From RI-153 sp963752935 (lineage in GTDB: Bacteria; Chloroflexota; Anaerolineae; Caldilineales; Caldilineaceae): a stretch of DNA of 64,000 nt. The translations under genes were made by a program, and so were the position numbers. Shown piece by piece: positions 18,181-26,926 of the stretch (position 1 is its first letter; each line of letters starts with the position of its first letter). The stretch is taken from the NCBI GenBank assembly GCA_963752935.1, contig CAVWAL010000023.1, forward strand, positions 310,001 to 374,000. The letters run 5' to 3'. Under the pieces are notes generated by a model. It ran no database searches. It was not told the origin of the DNA and saw nothing but the letters and a program-made list of their open reading frames with translations.

Positions 18181-19047
18181 TTACCCTTTGACAGCGCCTG
18201 CGGTCAGGCCTTCAACGATCTTCTGTTGGAAGATGAGGACCAGCACGATCAAAGGAACGGTTACGACAACAGAGGCAGCCATGATCTCACCAAAAGGCTC
18301 TTGGAATGCTCTCTCACCACTAAAGAGAGCAATCGCCACAGGAACCGTACGAGCGGTTGGTTGGATTGACGTAAAGGTTAGTGCAAACAGATACTCATTC
18401 CACGATTGAATGAACGCCAACAAACCTGTCGTCACCAATGCCGGCATGGTCAACGGCAAAAGGATCAAGTAAAACGTCTGAACAGGCGACGCTCCATCCA
18501 CCTGCGCCGATTGCATAATTTCCGTGGGCAATCCGCGGAAGAAGGATGTGAGCACCCACACGGTAAACGGCAGGGTAAAAATCATGTAAGAGAGAATCAT
18601 ACTTGTGATGGCCGTGATCCCCAGCGTCGTGATCACGGCATAGAGACCCGCCAAGACAGCGACCTGGGGGAACATGGTCATCGCCAAAATCGTGTAAAGT
18701 GTCGGCGTTTTCCCTCGGAAGCGTAGTTTTCCCAACGAAAAGGCAGCAAAAGCACCCACCATGAGCGATAGAACGGTGGTCGATAGCGCAACGATCACGC
18801 TGTTGAGCAGCCCCCGCAAGAACGCATCATTTTGGAAGACTGCCGCGTAATTCTGAAAGGTTGGCGCAATATTATGGGTGCCTGGATCCCTGGGTACAAA
18901 AGTAGCAGGGGTCATGAACAACTGTGGTTCGGCCTTTAGAGAGGAGTTGATCATCCAATAGAACGGAAAGAGCATATACACGAAAATCACAAACACCAGA
19001 ATCCAAAACAGAATGTCATTAAGTATTTTGCTGGTTCGACTGTTCAT
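18181..19047 (-). CDS. ABC sugar transporter permease, MalG type
   Basis: Inner-membrane permease of 288 residues with about six membrane segments, starting FWILVFVIFVYMLFPFYWMI. The EAA loop is visible as EIMQSAQVDGASPVQTFYL near residues 180-200. It ends LTAGAVKG, as is usual in MalG-like proteins. It overlaps the MalF-type gene by 4 bp, so the two are translated together. No ATPase gene is next to it; a shared MsmK-like ATPase encoded elsewhere is the usual solution. Confidence 0.94.
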   Translation of the reverse strand: MNSRTSKILNDILFWILVFVIFVYMLFPFYWMINSSLKAEPQLFMTPATFVPRDPGTHNIAPTFQNYAAVFQNDAFLRGLLNSVIVALSTTVLSLMVGAFAAFSLGKLRFRGKTPTLYTILAMTMFPQVAVLAGLYAVITTLGITAITSMILSYMIFTLPFTVWVLTSFFRGLPTEIMQSAQVDGASPVQTFYLILLPLTMPALVTTGLLAFIQSWNEYLFALTFTSIQPTARTVPVAIALFSGERAFQEPFGEIMAASVVVTVPLIVLVLIFQQKIVEGLTAGAVKG

Positions 19048-20135
19048 TCTGATTCAACCCCCAGCGCTCGAATGTAGATGATGGCGAACACAAATATGAT
19101 CACAAAGATCACCACACTACTGGCGGAAGAGTACCCGGCGGCCCGATTGGCGATCAACTCGTAATAGGAGAAGCTCGCCATGGAAAAACGACTTTGGGCC
19201 AGGACGATCTGAAACAGATCGAAGACGCGCAGTGCATCCAGGGTACGAAAGACTAGCGCCACGGCTAGAGTCGGCCGGAGCAGAGGCAAGGTAATGTAGA
19301 AGAACTGCCGGATCTTGCCCGCACCATCCACGTCTGCGGCCTCATAAACGTCGCCGGGGATCAGTTGAAGCCCTGCCAGCAACAGCAACGCCATAAACGG
19401 AGTTGTCTTCCATACGTCGATCATGATCATTGAGGGCATCTGCCATTCAGCGATGTCCAGAAAGGCAATTTGACCATTGCCGATCCCCAGGTTCTGGAAA
19501 ATGACATTGAAGAAACCGGTGCGAGTCGATCCAAGCATCCATTCCCACATCTTTGACGAGACGGCTGTCGGAATCGCCCACGGCACGAGCATAACGGCGC
19601 GCATCATGCCACGACCGGGAAATTTACGCTGCACAACCAGGGCGACAATCATACCAAGCACGGTCTCAAGCAGAACAGTCCAAAATGTGAATGTGATCGT
19701 GTCCCGTGTCGCCAGGATGAACTCGGGATCCGTGGCGCCAAGAACATACTGTGCGCCAAAGATATTGAATTGCCCCAATTCACGGTAGCGCAGGGGATCT
19801 CTGGGTAGCACCCTGACCGCTAATTCATATTGCACTTCACCAGTGTCTGGATCAACCAACGGTTGCCCGGTGGCATCATCCACACGTACGGGCAGTTCCT
19901 TAATAGTGATACTCAAGAGTTGCTGGTAATTGCGAAGACCAATAAACTCGGTCTCAACAGCACTGGCAAATGTGCTATTGGTTAGGCTTGTGTAAAACAC
20001 TTGACCAAGTGGATACAGAGCAATGGCAAACAAGATCAACAAGGTTGGCACCAGTAGCATCAGCGCCAATCGTTCTTCTTTTTGAGCCAACTCGCTCAAT
20101 CCACCTCGCTTGCGGGTGGTAGTCGCTTCTGACAT
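19044..20135 (-). CDS. ABC sugar transporter permease, MalF type
   Basis: A permease of 363 residues. The first membrane segment (LALMLLVPTLLILFAIALYP) is followed by a periplasmic insert of ~100 residues (about 65-160), longer than in most short MalF homologues. The C-terminal EAA loop reads DVYEAADVDGAGKIRQFFY. It partners the MalG-type permease downstream and the binding protein upstream. The 203-bp gap to the binding-protein gene holds a strong hairpin. Confidence 0.93.
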   Translation of the reverse strand: MSEATTTRKRGGLSELAQKEERLALMLLVPTLLILFAIALYPLGQVFYTSLTNSTFASAVETEFIGLRNYQQLLSITIKELPVRVDDATGQPLVDPDTGEVQYELAVRVLPRDPLRYRELGQFNIFGAQYVLGATDPEFILATRDTITFTFWTVLLETVLGMIVALVVQRKFPGRGMMRAVMLVPWAIPTAVSSKMWEWMLGSTRTGFFNVIFQNLGIGNGQIAFLDIAEWQMPSMIMIDVWKTTPFMALLLLAGLQLIPGDVYEAADVDGAGKIRQFFYITLPLLRPTLAVALVFRTLDALRVFDLFQIVLAQSRFSMASFSYYELIANRAAGYSSASSVVIFVIIFVFAIIYIRALGVESE

Positions 20136-20297
20136 AGAACCGCTCCCTGGCGTTTGGACGTGTATGAACGCAGGATTACTCCGGTAAGTGGTGGCTGCCT
20201 TTCATAGAGTAAACGCAGAAAGCTCCACCGAAAGCCTGGAATCTGTAATTCGATTATGAGGGATAGCCGTCGTATTGATTTGGGGAATATGAATATA

Positions 20298-20326
20298 GAT
20301 GGGGTCGGCGTGATGCCGACCCCATC
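20298..20326 (-). terminator. Strong hairpin between sugar-binding protein and permease genes
   Basis: A 12-bp GC-rich stem (20298-20309 with 20315-20326) with a 5-base loop lies just after the binding-protein stop. It probably causes partial termination or RNA stabilisation, so that more binding protein than permease is made. Confidence 0.7.
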
Positions 20327-20338
20327 GAACGATTAACC

Positions 20339-21781
20339 TTACTGCTCAGCCATAGGCAGACCTGTCACATCCGCCAGATCCAGTTCCAGCTCGGCGAAGG
20401 CAGTTTCCGCATCGGCGTCGCCTTGCAACACACTATGAACAGCGGTGTAGAAGAGACGTGAGGTTTCAGCATATCGAGGCGCAGTGATGGTCGAAGGTCG
20501 CGCCACCGCATTGATGAAGACATTGTAGAGCGTGCCGAAGAATGGCGTTGCAGCCAATACGTCGGGGTCTTCATACAGCGACATGATGGTGGGATTGTAC
20601 GAACCTTCAATCGCGCGGATCTTCTGTTCTTCCTCAGAGGCCATGAACAGCGCCACATCGGCAGCAACTTCCGGATTCTCGCTATACTTGCTCACGGCCA
20701 ACTGCCAACCACCCAGCGTAGCGGCACCGGAGCCGCTGTCGCCGGCCGGCAGCGGGCTCACATCAAAGAGACCGGCCACGGCACTGTCTTCGGCGTTGCC
20801 CAGACTATAGGCATAGGGCCAGTTGCGCATAAAGGCAGCATTGCCGGCCTGGAAAACGTTACGAGCATCTTCTTCAGCGAATCCAATCACGCCATCAGGC
20901 GAAATCGTGCCGACCCAACTCGCAGCTTGATCGACAATTGCGATGGCCTGCGGGTTAAAGATGGTGATCTCACCCGTGTTGCTCACAATGGTGCCACCAT
21001 CGTTCGACGCAACCCATTCTAGAGCGTCGCAAGTGAGACCCTCGTAGGCATTGCCCTGCCACACATATCCCCAGAAGTCCTGATTGCCTTCAGCGCGCTC
21101 GCCTTCCTGAATCGTGTTGGCCATTTCTTCCAAATCGTCCCAGGTAGCGGGAGGACCATCGTACCCATACTTCTCCAGCAGATCGGTCCGGTAGTACAGC
21201 AGGCCGGCATCGGTAAACCACGGGATACCGACCAGGTGGCCGTCCACAGTGTTGTTCTGGATGATGGCGGGGAAGTGATCACCGGCAACATCAGCCGCAC
21301 CATAATCATAGAGATCGACTAGATGCTCAGCCAGATCACCGGGCCAAATCACGTCGATCTGATAGACATCGACCTCGGAGGACTGGGCTTCGAAGAACTG
21401 AAGGTAGAGGCCCAATCGATCGTCGGCCAGATCAGGGGTATCGAGGACATTTACCGTGACGCCAGGGTTTGCGTCCATGTAGCGCTGCGCCGCAGCCTGG
21501 GCCAATTCAAACTCGATCCCAACTGCGCCGGCTGCAACCGTGATCACAGTGCCCTCACCGCCGGCAGCACTCTCTTCGGCAGCAGGGGCCGTGGTCGGCT
21601 CTGCCGCAGCTTCTGTATCGGCGGCTTCTGTTGGCGCTTCTTCAACCGTCGCTTCTGCGGCGGGGGCTTCTGTGGCAGGCCCTTCCGCAGCAGGTGCTTC
21701 CGGTGAAGCACAAGCCGAGAGTACCAACACTGCTGTCAGCATCAGTGCCAAGATGGTTAGAAATCTGCGATTCATGTGCAA
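20339..21781 (-). CDS. Sugar ABC transporter substrate-binding lipoprotein (family 1)
   Basis: A 480-residue extracellular sugar-binding protein. The signal peptide ends in the lipobox VLSAC (cysteine near residue 24), so it is anchored as a lipoprotein. A ~45-residue linker rich in Ala, Glu and Thr follows, typical of Chloroflexota binding proteins. Family features include IDVIWPGDLAEHLVDL, GIPWFTDAGLLYYRTDLLEKYG and GGWQLAVSKYSENPE. The ligand is probably an oligosaccharide, but this is not provable here. The gene lies between the LacI regulator upstream and the permeases downstream. Confidence 0.95.
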   Translation of the reverse strand: MHMNRRFLTILALMLTAVLVLSACASPEAPAAEGPATEAPAAEATVEEAPTEAADTEAAAEPTTAPAAEESAAGGEGTVITVAAGAVGIEFELAQAAAQRYMDANPGVTVNVLDTPDLADDRLGLYLQFFEAQSSEVDVYQIDVIWPGDLAEHLVDLYDYGAADVAGDHFPAIIQNNTVDGHLVGIPWFTDAGLLYYRTDLLEKYGYDGPPATWDDLEEMANTIQEGERAEGNQDFWGYVWQGNAYEGLTCDALEWVASNDGGTIVSNTGEITIFNPQAIAIVDQAASWVGTISPDGVIGFAEEDARNVFQAGNAAFMRNWPYAYSLGNAEDSAVAGLFDVSPLPAGDSGSGAATLGGWQLAVSKYSENPEVAADVALFMASEEEQKIRAIEGSYNPTIMSLYEDPDVLAATPFFGTLYNVFINAVARPSTITAPRYAETSRLFYTAVHSVLQGDADAETAFAELELDLADVTGLPMAEQ

Positions 21782-21910
21782 TTTCTCCTTACTGAATTGG
21801 TGAAAAGGTTAAGAGATACCAATGGATATTGAAAACCAGCCACTCGACCTCCACTGCAAATGTTCTGTTGGTAATGTGTCGAGCACTGGCAAACAGCGAA
21901 AAAAAGTTGG

Positions 21911-22942
21911 TTATTGACTTCGGATGGTTTGCGGGGCACCGCTGGAGTTTCGTACTACCAACTCTAGCGAAAGCTGCCGGTAGGGATCTGTGAGAGATTT
22001 TCCATTCATCAAGTCCAAAACCATCCGTGCGGCTTCGCTGCCCATTTGATGCATGGGCTGGCGGACGGTTGTCAGCCCGGCAAACGAGGCCAGGTCGATA
22101 TCGTCAAAGCCGACCACAGCCAGTTCGTTGGGAATGCGAATCTGACGACTTCGGGCGTATTCGATCACGCCCAGGGCCAACATATCGCTGGCAGCGAAGA
22201 TCGCTGTAGGCGGCTCCGTGTGGGACAACAACGCCGCCGCCGCTTCCCATCCTCGCTTTCGAGAGTGACCGTCTCCTTCATGGATCAACGCCAGATCGAC
22301 TTCGATACCCGCTTCAAGCAACGCTCTGGTATATCCACGACGACGATCCAATCCGGGCCAGTTGCCATCCGGCCCATTCGGGGCCTTGAAGTGATCTTGA
22401 ATGTAGGCAATCCTGCGATGCCCCAAACCAATCAAATGTTCGGTGGCAAGGTAGCCGCCGTAAACATTGTCAACAAAAACTGAGGGCAAATGGGCATCCC
22501 GATTGTCGGTCACGACCACCGGAATGTTATAGCGCCGGAAGCGTTCGACAAATGGTGACGGCAACGAGAACGAAATCACGAGCAATCCGTCGGAACGGTG
22601 ACCTTCTGCAAGTCTCTCAAGCAACGGATTTCGCCTGTCCTGTGACTCCAAATTAAATATGATCAGATCAACTTCTGCCTGCGCCAGCGTCTGCTCGATC
22701 CCCTGTAACACCGCCATCTGAAAAGGATTGGTCAGAAAACTCAGCACTACACCCACCGTCCGCAAGCGCGACCGGGAAAGATTCCGTGCCATAAAGTTTG
22801 GTTTATAGCCTAATGCCTCGATTGCTTCGAGCACCTTGCGGCGTGTCTGAGCACTGACATTGGCGTTGTCGTTGAGTACCCGTGAGACTGTACCAATGCC
22901 GACCCCTGCAGCTTTGGCTACGTCGTAAATTGTGACGGCCAT
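21911..22942 (-). CDS. LacI-family transcriptional regulator of the sugar operon
   Basis: A repressor of 343 residues. The helix-turn-helix is at residues 2-25 (VTIYDVAKAAGVGIGTVSRV), followed by the hinge helix and a periplasmic-binding-protein-like effector domain (GVVLSFLTNPFQMAVLQGI, IFAASDMLALGVIEYA, ELAVVGFDDIDLA). It is the first gene of the sugar operon. A near-consensus promoter and a symmetric LacI-type operator lie about 265 bp upstream, so it most likely represses itself and the transporter until the sugar binds. Confidence 0.95.
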   Translation of the reverse strand: MAVTIYDVAKAAGVGIGTVSRVLNDNANVSAQTRRKVLEAIEALGYKPNFMARNLSRSRLRTVGVVLSFLTNPFQMAVLQGIEQTLAQAEVDLIIFNLESQDRRNPLLERLAEGHRSDGLLVISFSLPSPFVERFRRYNIPVVVTDNRDAHLPSVFVDNVYGGYLATEHLIGLGHRRIAYIQDHFKAPNGPDGNWPGLDRRRGYTRALLEAGIEVDLALIHEGDGHSRKRGWEAAAALLSHTEPPTAIFAASDMLALGVIEYARSRQIRIPNELAVVGFDDIDLASFAGLTTVRQPMHQMGSEAARMVLDLMNGKSLTDPYRQLSLELVVRNSSGAPQTIRSQ

Positions 22943-23286
22943 TCCACTCTCTTGTCAGGGTGAAGGACGCAACACACAAAAAGGTAGTCACTCTGGCATC
23001 AGATGCGATGTGCTCGCCTCAGCCATTTTCTGGTGGCATCTACTCCTGGCCGTCTGTCGCACCTGAATCGGTACCCAATCGTACGTCTGTTGCGATATTT
23101 CTGCGTTGGCTACTACTTACAATTTTCGTTGCTAAAGTGGAGAAGGGTTGCGCTTGCCGGTTTGTTTGCAGAGGAGCCGTACCATTGGGGTAGGTACAAA
23201 CCCGATTGGAAGCGCTTCCAAATTGATTATAGAGGAGGCATGACCCATTGTCAAGTCAATTTTTTGAGCAGTTGTGTAAAAAACGA
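22943..23286. other. Long 5' leader and promoter region of the LacI operon
   Basis: This 344-bp non-coding stretch holds the promoter and operator at its right end (23206-23254). The transcribed leader of roughly 270 nt before the LacI start has no ORF that I can support and no riboswitch that I recognise. Confidence 0.6.
23206..23254 (-). promoter_or_regulatory. Sigma-70 promoter with LacI-type operator
   Basis: Read on the minus strand: TTGACA (23254-23249), exactly 17 bases, TATAAT (23231-23226), then the perfect palindrome TTGGAAGCGCTTCCAA at 23206-23221, placed about +5 to +20. The central CG and the half-site GGAAGCG are typical of LacI/GalR operators, and the site is positioned to block transcription. 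It drives the LacI-binding protein-permease operon. Confidence 0.87.
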
Positions 23287-25920
23287 CTATGTCAGATCCT
23301 TGAGGGAACGGTAGGCAACTTGCGGCAACCCAGCCGAAACACCGTCGCGCCGAAACGTAACGATGACAAATCGACCGGGTACCAGTTCAATCGTCGCCTC
23401 GGCATCCAGCCCGTCGGGAGCAACAACATAAGTTGTCAACGGCAGTTGATCCAGCCATGCGGTGAAGGGAGCATCTTCGACTGTGCCGGTTTCGGTGTAG
23501 TGTTCCGCGCCCGCTTCGCCGATGATCCTGATGGGCAGCCCATGCCGCCCTAGAACATGAATCAGGATCCCTTCCCGACCCTCGGCCACCGTCTGCTCAT
23601 CGACACGCCAATCCCAGGCAGCGGAGAGATCGGGCAGCGTCACGCTGAGCACCTGCCGCGCATGGACATCCAGCCCCGGCTGCCAGTAGCCGTTGCCGCT
23701 TAATGTGTAGATCCCCACCGGAATACTCTCGAAGCGAACGATCTGTGGTTCACTTTCCTGTGCTTGAGTATAGACAGCGCCTGAATCGTCGAGCAGGCGG
23801 AAGGGCTCCTCAACACCCATTGAGCTGAAATCCGGCGTGTAAATTTCGACCGCGCCCAGCCCTTCATCGCTTCTGACGCTTGCGGCATCATCAAGGAAGT
23901 GGGTAAAGTTGATCTGCACCTGATTCTTGCCATCAATCCCGATGCGATTACGCGCCGTCTTTTCCTCCTGGCCGGCCAATGCTACGGTGTAGAGGCCAGG
24001 ATGCAGATTGTCGAACTGATAGCGATCCTGTTCATCCACCTCCACCATCCGTTGGCGACCTTGTTGATCGGTGAGCACGAGCCGCTGACCCCAGCCATCG
24101 GCCACGTGACCGTAGATCTGCGAAAACTGCAAAAAACCACGCTCAAACGGTCGATTGTGAATAAAGGCAAGCAGCGTGGGGCCGCCGATGCGCACCAATG
24201 CCTCTAGCGCCTGAGGCTCACCTTCCATGGTGGTGATGCCCAGCACTTCGGCTCGATAGTCCCCACTAGAAAGAGGCGCGATCTCGCAACTGGCCACCCC
24301 GTCGGATCGACGCGCCATGGGCACCACGCGGCTGCTCTGTCCGCTCTTATCGTCGATACGGCGCAAACGAATGGCCAATGTCCCTGTGTCCATCGTCAGC
24401 GCGGAAGACTCGACGCGGCAGCGCAAGAAGGTCGGCCCCCCTTCCTCGAGCGGGATCAACTCGTACCCCCACCGATCTACGGTCAAGCGCACTTCGAGTT
24501 GGCTGCGGCCGTCGATTTCGAGATTCTCACGGCGACTGCCCTGTGGCCGTTCCACCCACAGCGTATAGCGCCCTTTCGCCAGATCCACAAACTCGTAATT
24601 CCCGGCGCTGTCGGCCAGTGACCGGTAGAGAACGCCATCCGAACGCACCAGGCAAAGAACTGCGCCCGCGCCGCCGCGCACCTGCCCCGACAGAGTAGAT
24701 GCCGCCATCGTTTGAGGCATGACCGACCGTGGCCGGGCCGCAACCGGCAAAACCGTGTCCACGTCGGCGGGTGCGGCGCTTCGGCCCGCCTCATGGTTCG
24801 GCGTCCAAAAAGGAAGACGTGTTCGCTTGGGTTCGGCCTTAAGCGCAGGCACAATGGGCAACGTCTGCTGCGGCCACTCCGCGCTGTACCAGGCTTCTGC
24901 CTCGGGGATGGTGCGGTCACTTTCGATGGCGTCGTTGGCCAATAGCCAGAAGGCACAGCAGAAGAGGGCATCGGGTGCGGCGGGGTAGCGACGGCTGCTG
25001 CCCATCAGCACCCGGCAGGCTTCGAGCGTTTGGGCCAGGTGCAGGAGCGGTGTCACGGCCGGATAGCGGGCATCCTCGCCAGATCCAACGATCCACCCCC
25101 CGGCCGTGGCCAGGATGGGCAGGCTGCGCCCCAACAGACGCTGATTGATCCCATCGATGGGTTCATAGGCCAGCCAACATTCATCTTCGGCCGGGATCTG
25201 CACATGGTCAAAGTGCTCTCCCTGTGCGACCTGCCGCCGCAACGAGTTGATCCAGGCAAGTTCGTGGCCCTGCCAGGCGTCACCTGACCAGGATTCGTGG
25301 AGCAACGCATCGTAGTATTCTTGTGTGAGGGGCGCGCCGTCACGATGCCCTGGATCGTGGGGGAAGTTGAGCGGACGGTTGAGCCCGCTGTTGCGCACTG
25401 CCTGCCAGATGGGCGCACGCACCAGATCGAGATGTCCGCGCTCGATTAGCAAGCGGATCAGGTCGAAGTGATGGGTTGGGGCGAGCGGTGGCAGGCCCGG
25501 CAGACCGCCACGCGCCAGAATCGCCCCCAGGTCGGCGACCACTCGATCTGCCATCACGTCGATGGTCTGGCGCAACGGAGGCACACGCGGCGAATTCGAT
25601 ACGTACTGCGGTTCAAAGTAGCGCACCCCGGCCGCTATGAGCGTATCGATGGCCTCAATTTCATCAGCGGAGAAGGCGAGGCTGCGGCTGTCCTCGCGAT
25701 GAATCTGGACGATGGGCATGATCCCAGCGGCGAGCAGATCCTCGGCCAATGAAACGGCATAGCGATGATCGGCGAGCTTCACCCAGCAGACACCCAACGC
25801 ATGCAACTCTGGAATCCAAAACGAACGCAGTTGAGACGTGCTGACATGGCTGACGCCGGCGCTCCAATGGACGCCGATGCCGGTATCGTTGATAGGTCGT
25901 GGGTAGTCGTACAAATCCAT
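23287..25920 (-). CDS. Large modular protein: glycosidase-like barrel plus repeated beta-sandwich domains
   Basis: A protein of 877 residues that I cannot assign to a named family. Residues 1-340 resemble a TIM-barrel glycoside-hydrolase-type region (INDTGIGVHWSAGVSH, AAGIMPIVQIHRED, AGVRYFEPQYV, DECWLAYEPIDG), but I see no clear catalytic acid pair. Residues ~410-877 hold several carboxypeptidase-regulatory/CNA-B-like beta-sandwich modules (for example DSAGNYEFVDLAKGRYTLWV and DRYQFDNLHPGLYTVALAG). Such modules are usually outside the cell, yet there is no signal peptide. It lies upstream of the sugar operon and inside the region bounded by repeat family A, so a link to carbohydrate use is possible. 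Confidence 0.6.
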   Translation of the reverse strand: MDLYDYPRPINDTGIGVHWSAGVSHVSTSQLRSFWIPELHALGVCWVKLADHRYAVSLAEDLLAAGIMPIVQIHREDSRSLAFSADEIEAIDTLIAAGVRYFEPQYVSNSPRVPPLRQTIDVMADRVVADLGAILARGGLPGLPPLAPTHHFDLIRLLIERGHLDLVRAPIWQAVRNSGLNRPLNFPHDPGHRDGAPLTQEYYDALLHESWSGDAWQGHELAWINSLRRQVAQGEHFDHVQIPAEDECWLAYEPIDGINQRLLGRSLPILATAGGWIVGSGEDARYPAVTPLLHLAQTLEACRVLMGSSRRYPAAPDALFCCAFWLLANDAIESDRTIPEAEAWYSAEWPQQTLPIVPALKAEPKRTRLPFWTPNHEAGRSAAPADVDTVLPVAARPRSVMPQTMAASTLSGQVRGGAGAVLCLVRSDGVLYRSLADSAGNYEFVDLAKGRYTLWVERPQGSRRENLEIDGRSQLEVRLTVDRWGYELIPLEEGGPTFLRCRVESSALTMDTGTLAIRLRRIDDKSGQSSRVVPMARRSDGVASCEIAPLSSGDYRAEVLGITTMEGEPQALEALVRIGGPTLLAFIHNRPFERGFLQFSQIYGHVADGWGQRLVLTDQQGRQRMVEVDEQDRYQFDNLHPGLYTVALAGQEEKTARNRIGIDGKNQVQINFTHFLDDAASVRSDEGLGAVEIYTPDFSSMGVEEPFRLLDDSGAVYTQAQESEPQIVRFESIPVGIYTLSGNGYWQPGLDVHARQVLSVTLPDLSAAWDWRVDEQTVAEGREGILIHVLGRHGLPIRIIGEAGAEHYTETGTVEDAPFTAWLDQLPLTTYVVAPDGLDAEATIELVPGRFVIVTFRRDGVSAGLPQVAYRSLKDLT

Positions 25921-26016
25921 GTGCGATACTCTATCGTGGCAAGATTTGATCTGAAAGGCAGAACAGATGAATTATACCAGCGTACGCGGTGATGTAGCCA
26001 CAGAGCCCGACAACGC

Positions 26017-26172
26017 GGGTGTGTCCCAAATTATTGGGTGGGTCCATGTCTACCGGGAAGCCACGACGGATGGACACGGAGGTCCATCCCTACGGTAGGG
26101 ACCGGCCTCCGTGCCGGTCCGTTCTGCGTCGCTGCCCTGAAGATCAGAACCGAAAAACTTGGGACACACCCC
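26017..26172 (+). repeat. Dispersed repeat family A, copy 2 (MITE-like)
   Basis: An inverted copy of 18016-18172 of about 156 bp with only scattered differences. It begins GGGTGTGTCCCAA and ends TTGGGACACACCCC, giving ~13-bp terminal inverted repeats. The two copies bracket the modular protein, LacI and sugar ABC genes. Confidence 0.85.
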
Positions 26173-26314
26173 GACAACGCCGGAAATGACCGGCATGGAG
26201 GCGGCCCCTACACTGCACCCCAGAATCACGCTGCTTTGCTTTGGAAGGGGAAGATGAGGTATTGTTTAAGCAGTGTATCTACCGCATAGCCCGCTGCTAC
26301 CGCATAGCCTATTG

Positions 26315-26782
26315 ATGGACGAGTCCATGTCTTCTCTCTCATTTGCGCCGCTAGGCCCTGGCCAGACGGCATCGCCCGATTTGCTGGCTCGGCTGCACGA
26401 TCGACTTCAGTACGGTCTGCCCCAGACATTGGGGATCGAGTTGAAGAGCCTGGCCTATGGGCAGTTGGTGATGCAAATGACGGTTACCGAACGACATCTG
26501 GCGGTAAATGGTTACTTGCATGCCGGTTCTGTGGTGAGCCTGGCCGATACATCCTGTGGATTTGGCTGTATCGCGCATCTTCCTGAAGGCGCCGTTAACT
26601 TTACAACGGTTGAAGTGAAGAGCAACTTTGTGGGGACAGTAACCGCAGGCGTTGTCATCAGCGAAGCGGAACTGCGCCACACCGGGCGCTCGACACAGGT
26701 GTGGGATGCGAATGTGCACAGCGAACAGGGTAAAACGCTGGCACTCTTCCGCTGCACGCAGATGATCCTCTACCCACGCTAA
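26315..26782 (+). CDS. Hotdog-fold thioesterase, PaaI family
   Basis: A 155-residue thioesterase with a single hotdog domain. The catalytic-helix region reads AVNGYLHAGSVVSLADTSCG near residues 55-75, close to the usual N-x-x-G-x-x-H-G-G pattern but with HAG instead of HGG. VEVKSNFVGT and STQVWDANVH follow. PaaI enzymes hydrolyse aryl- or acyl-CoA thioesters. I chose the ATG at 26315; a second ATG at 26327 is equally possible because no clear ribosome-binding site precedes either. Confidence 0.88.
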   Translation: MDESMSSLSFAPLGPGQTASPDLLARLHDRLQYGLPQTLGIELKSLAYGQLVMQMTVTERHLAVNGYLHAGSVVSLADTSCGFGCIAHLPEGAVNFTTVEVKSNFVGTVTAGVVISEAELRHTGRSTQVWDANVHSEQGKTLALFRCTQMILYPR

Positions 26783-26926
26783 CAGCGCTTTTGTAGCCTG
26801 CCGTACACAAGCAGAGGAATGGATCGTCGATAATCGGTAGTATTTTCGTGGTCGTGTTTTTTCTTTTGGGAAATGCTGATCCAATCCAGCCGTTTCCTGT
26901 GTAGAATTTCCTGAGAAGGAGTTTCC

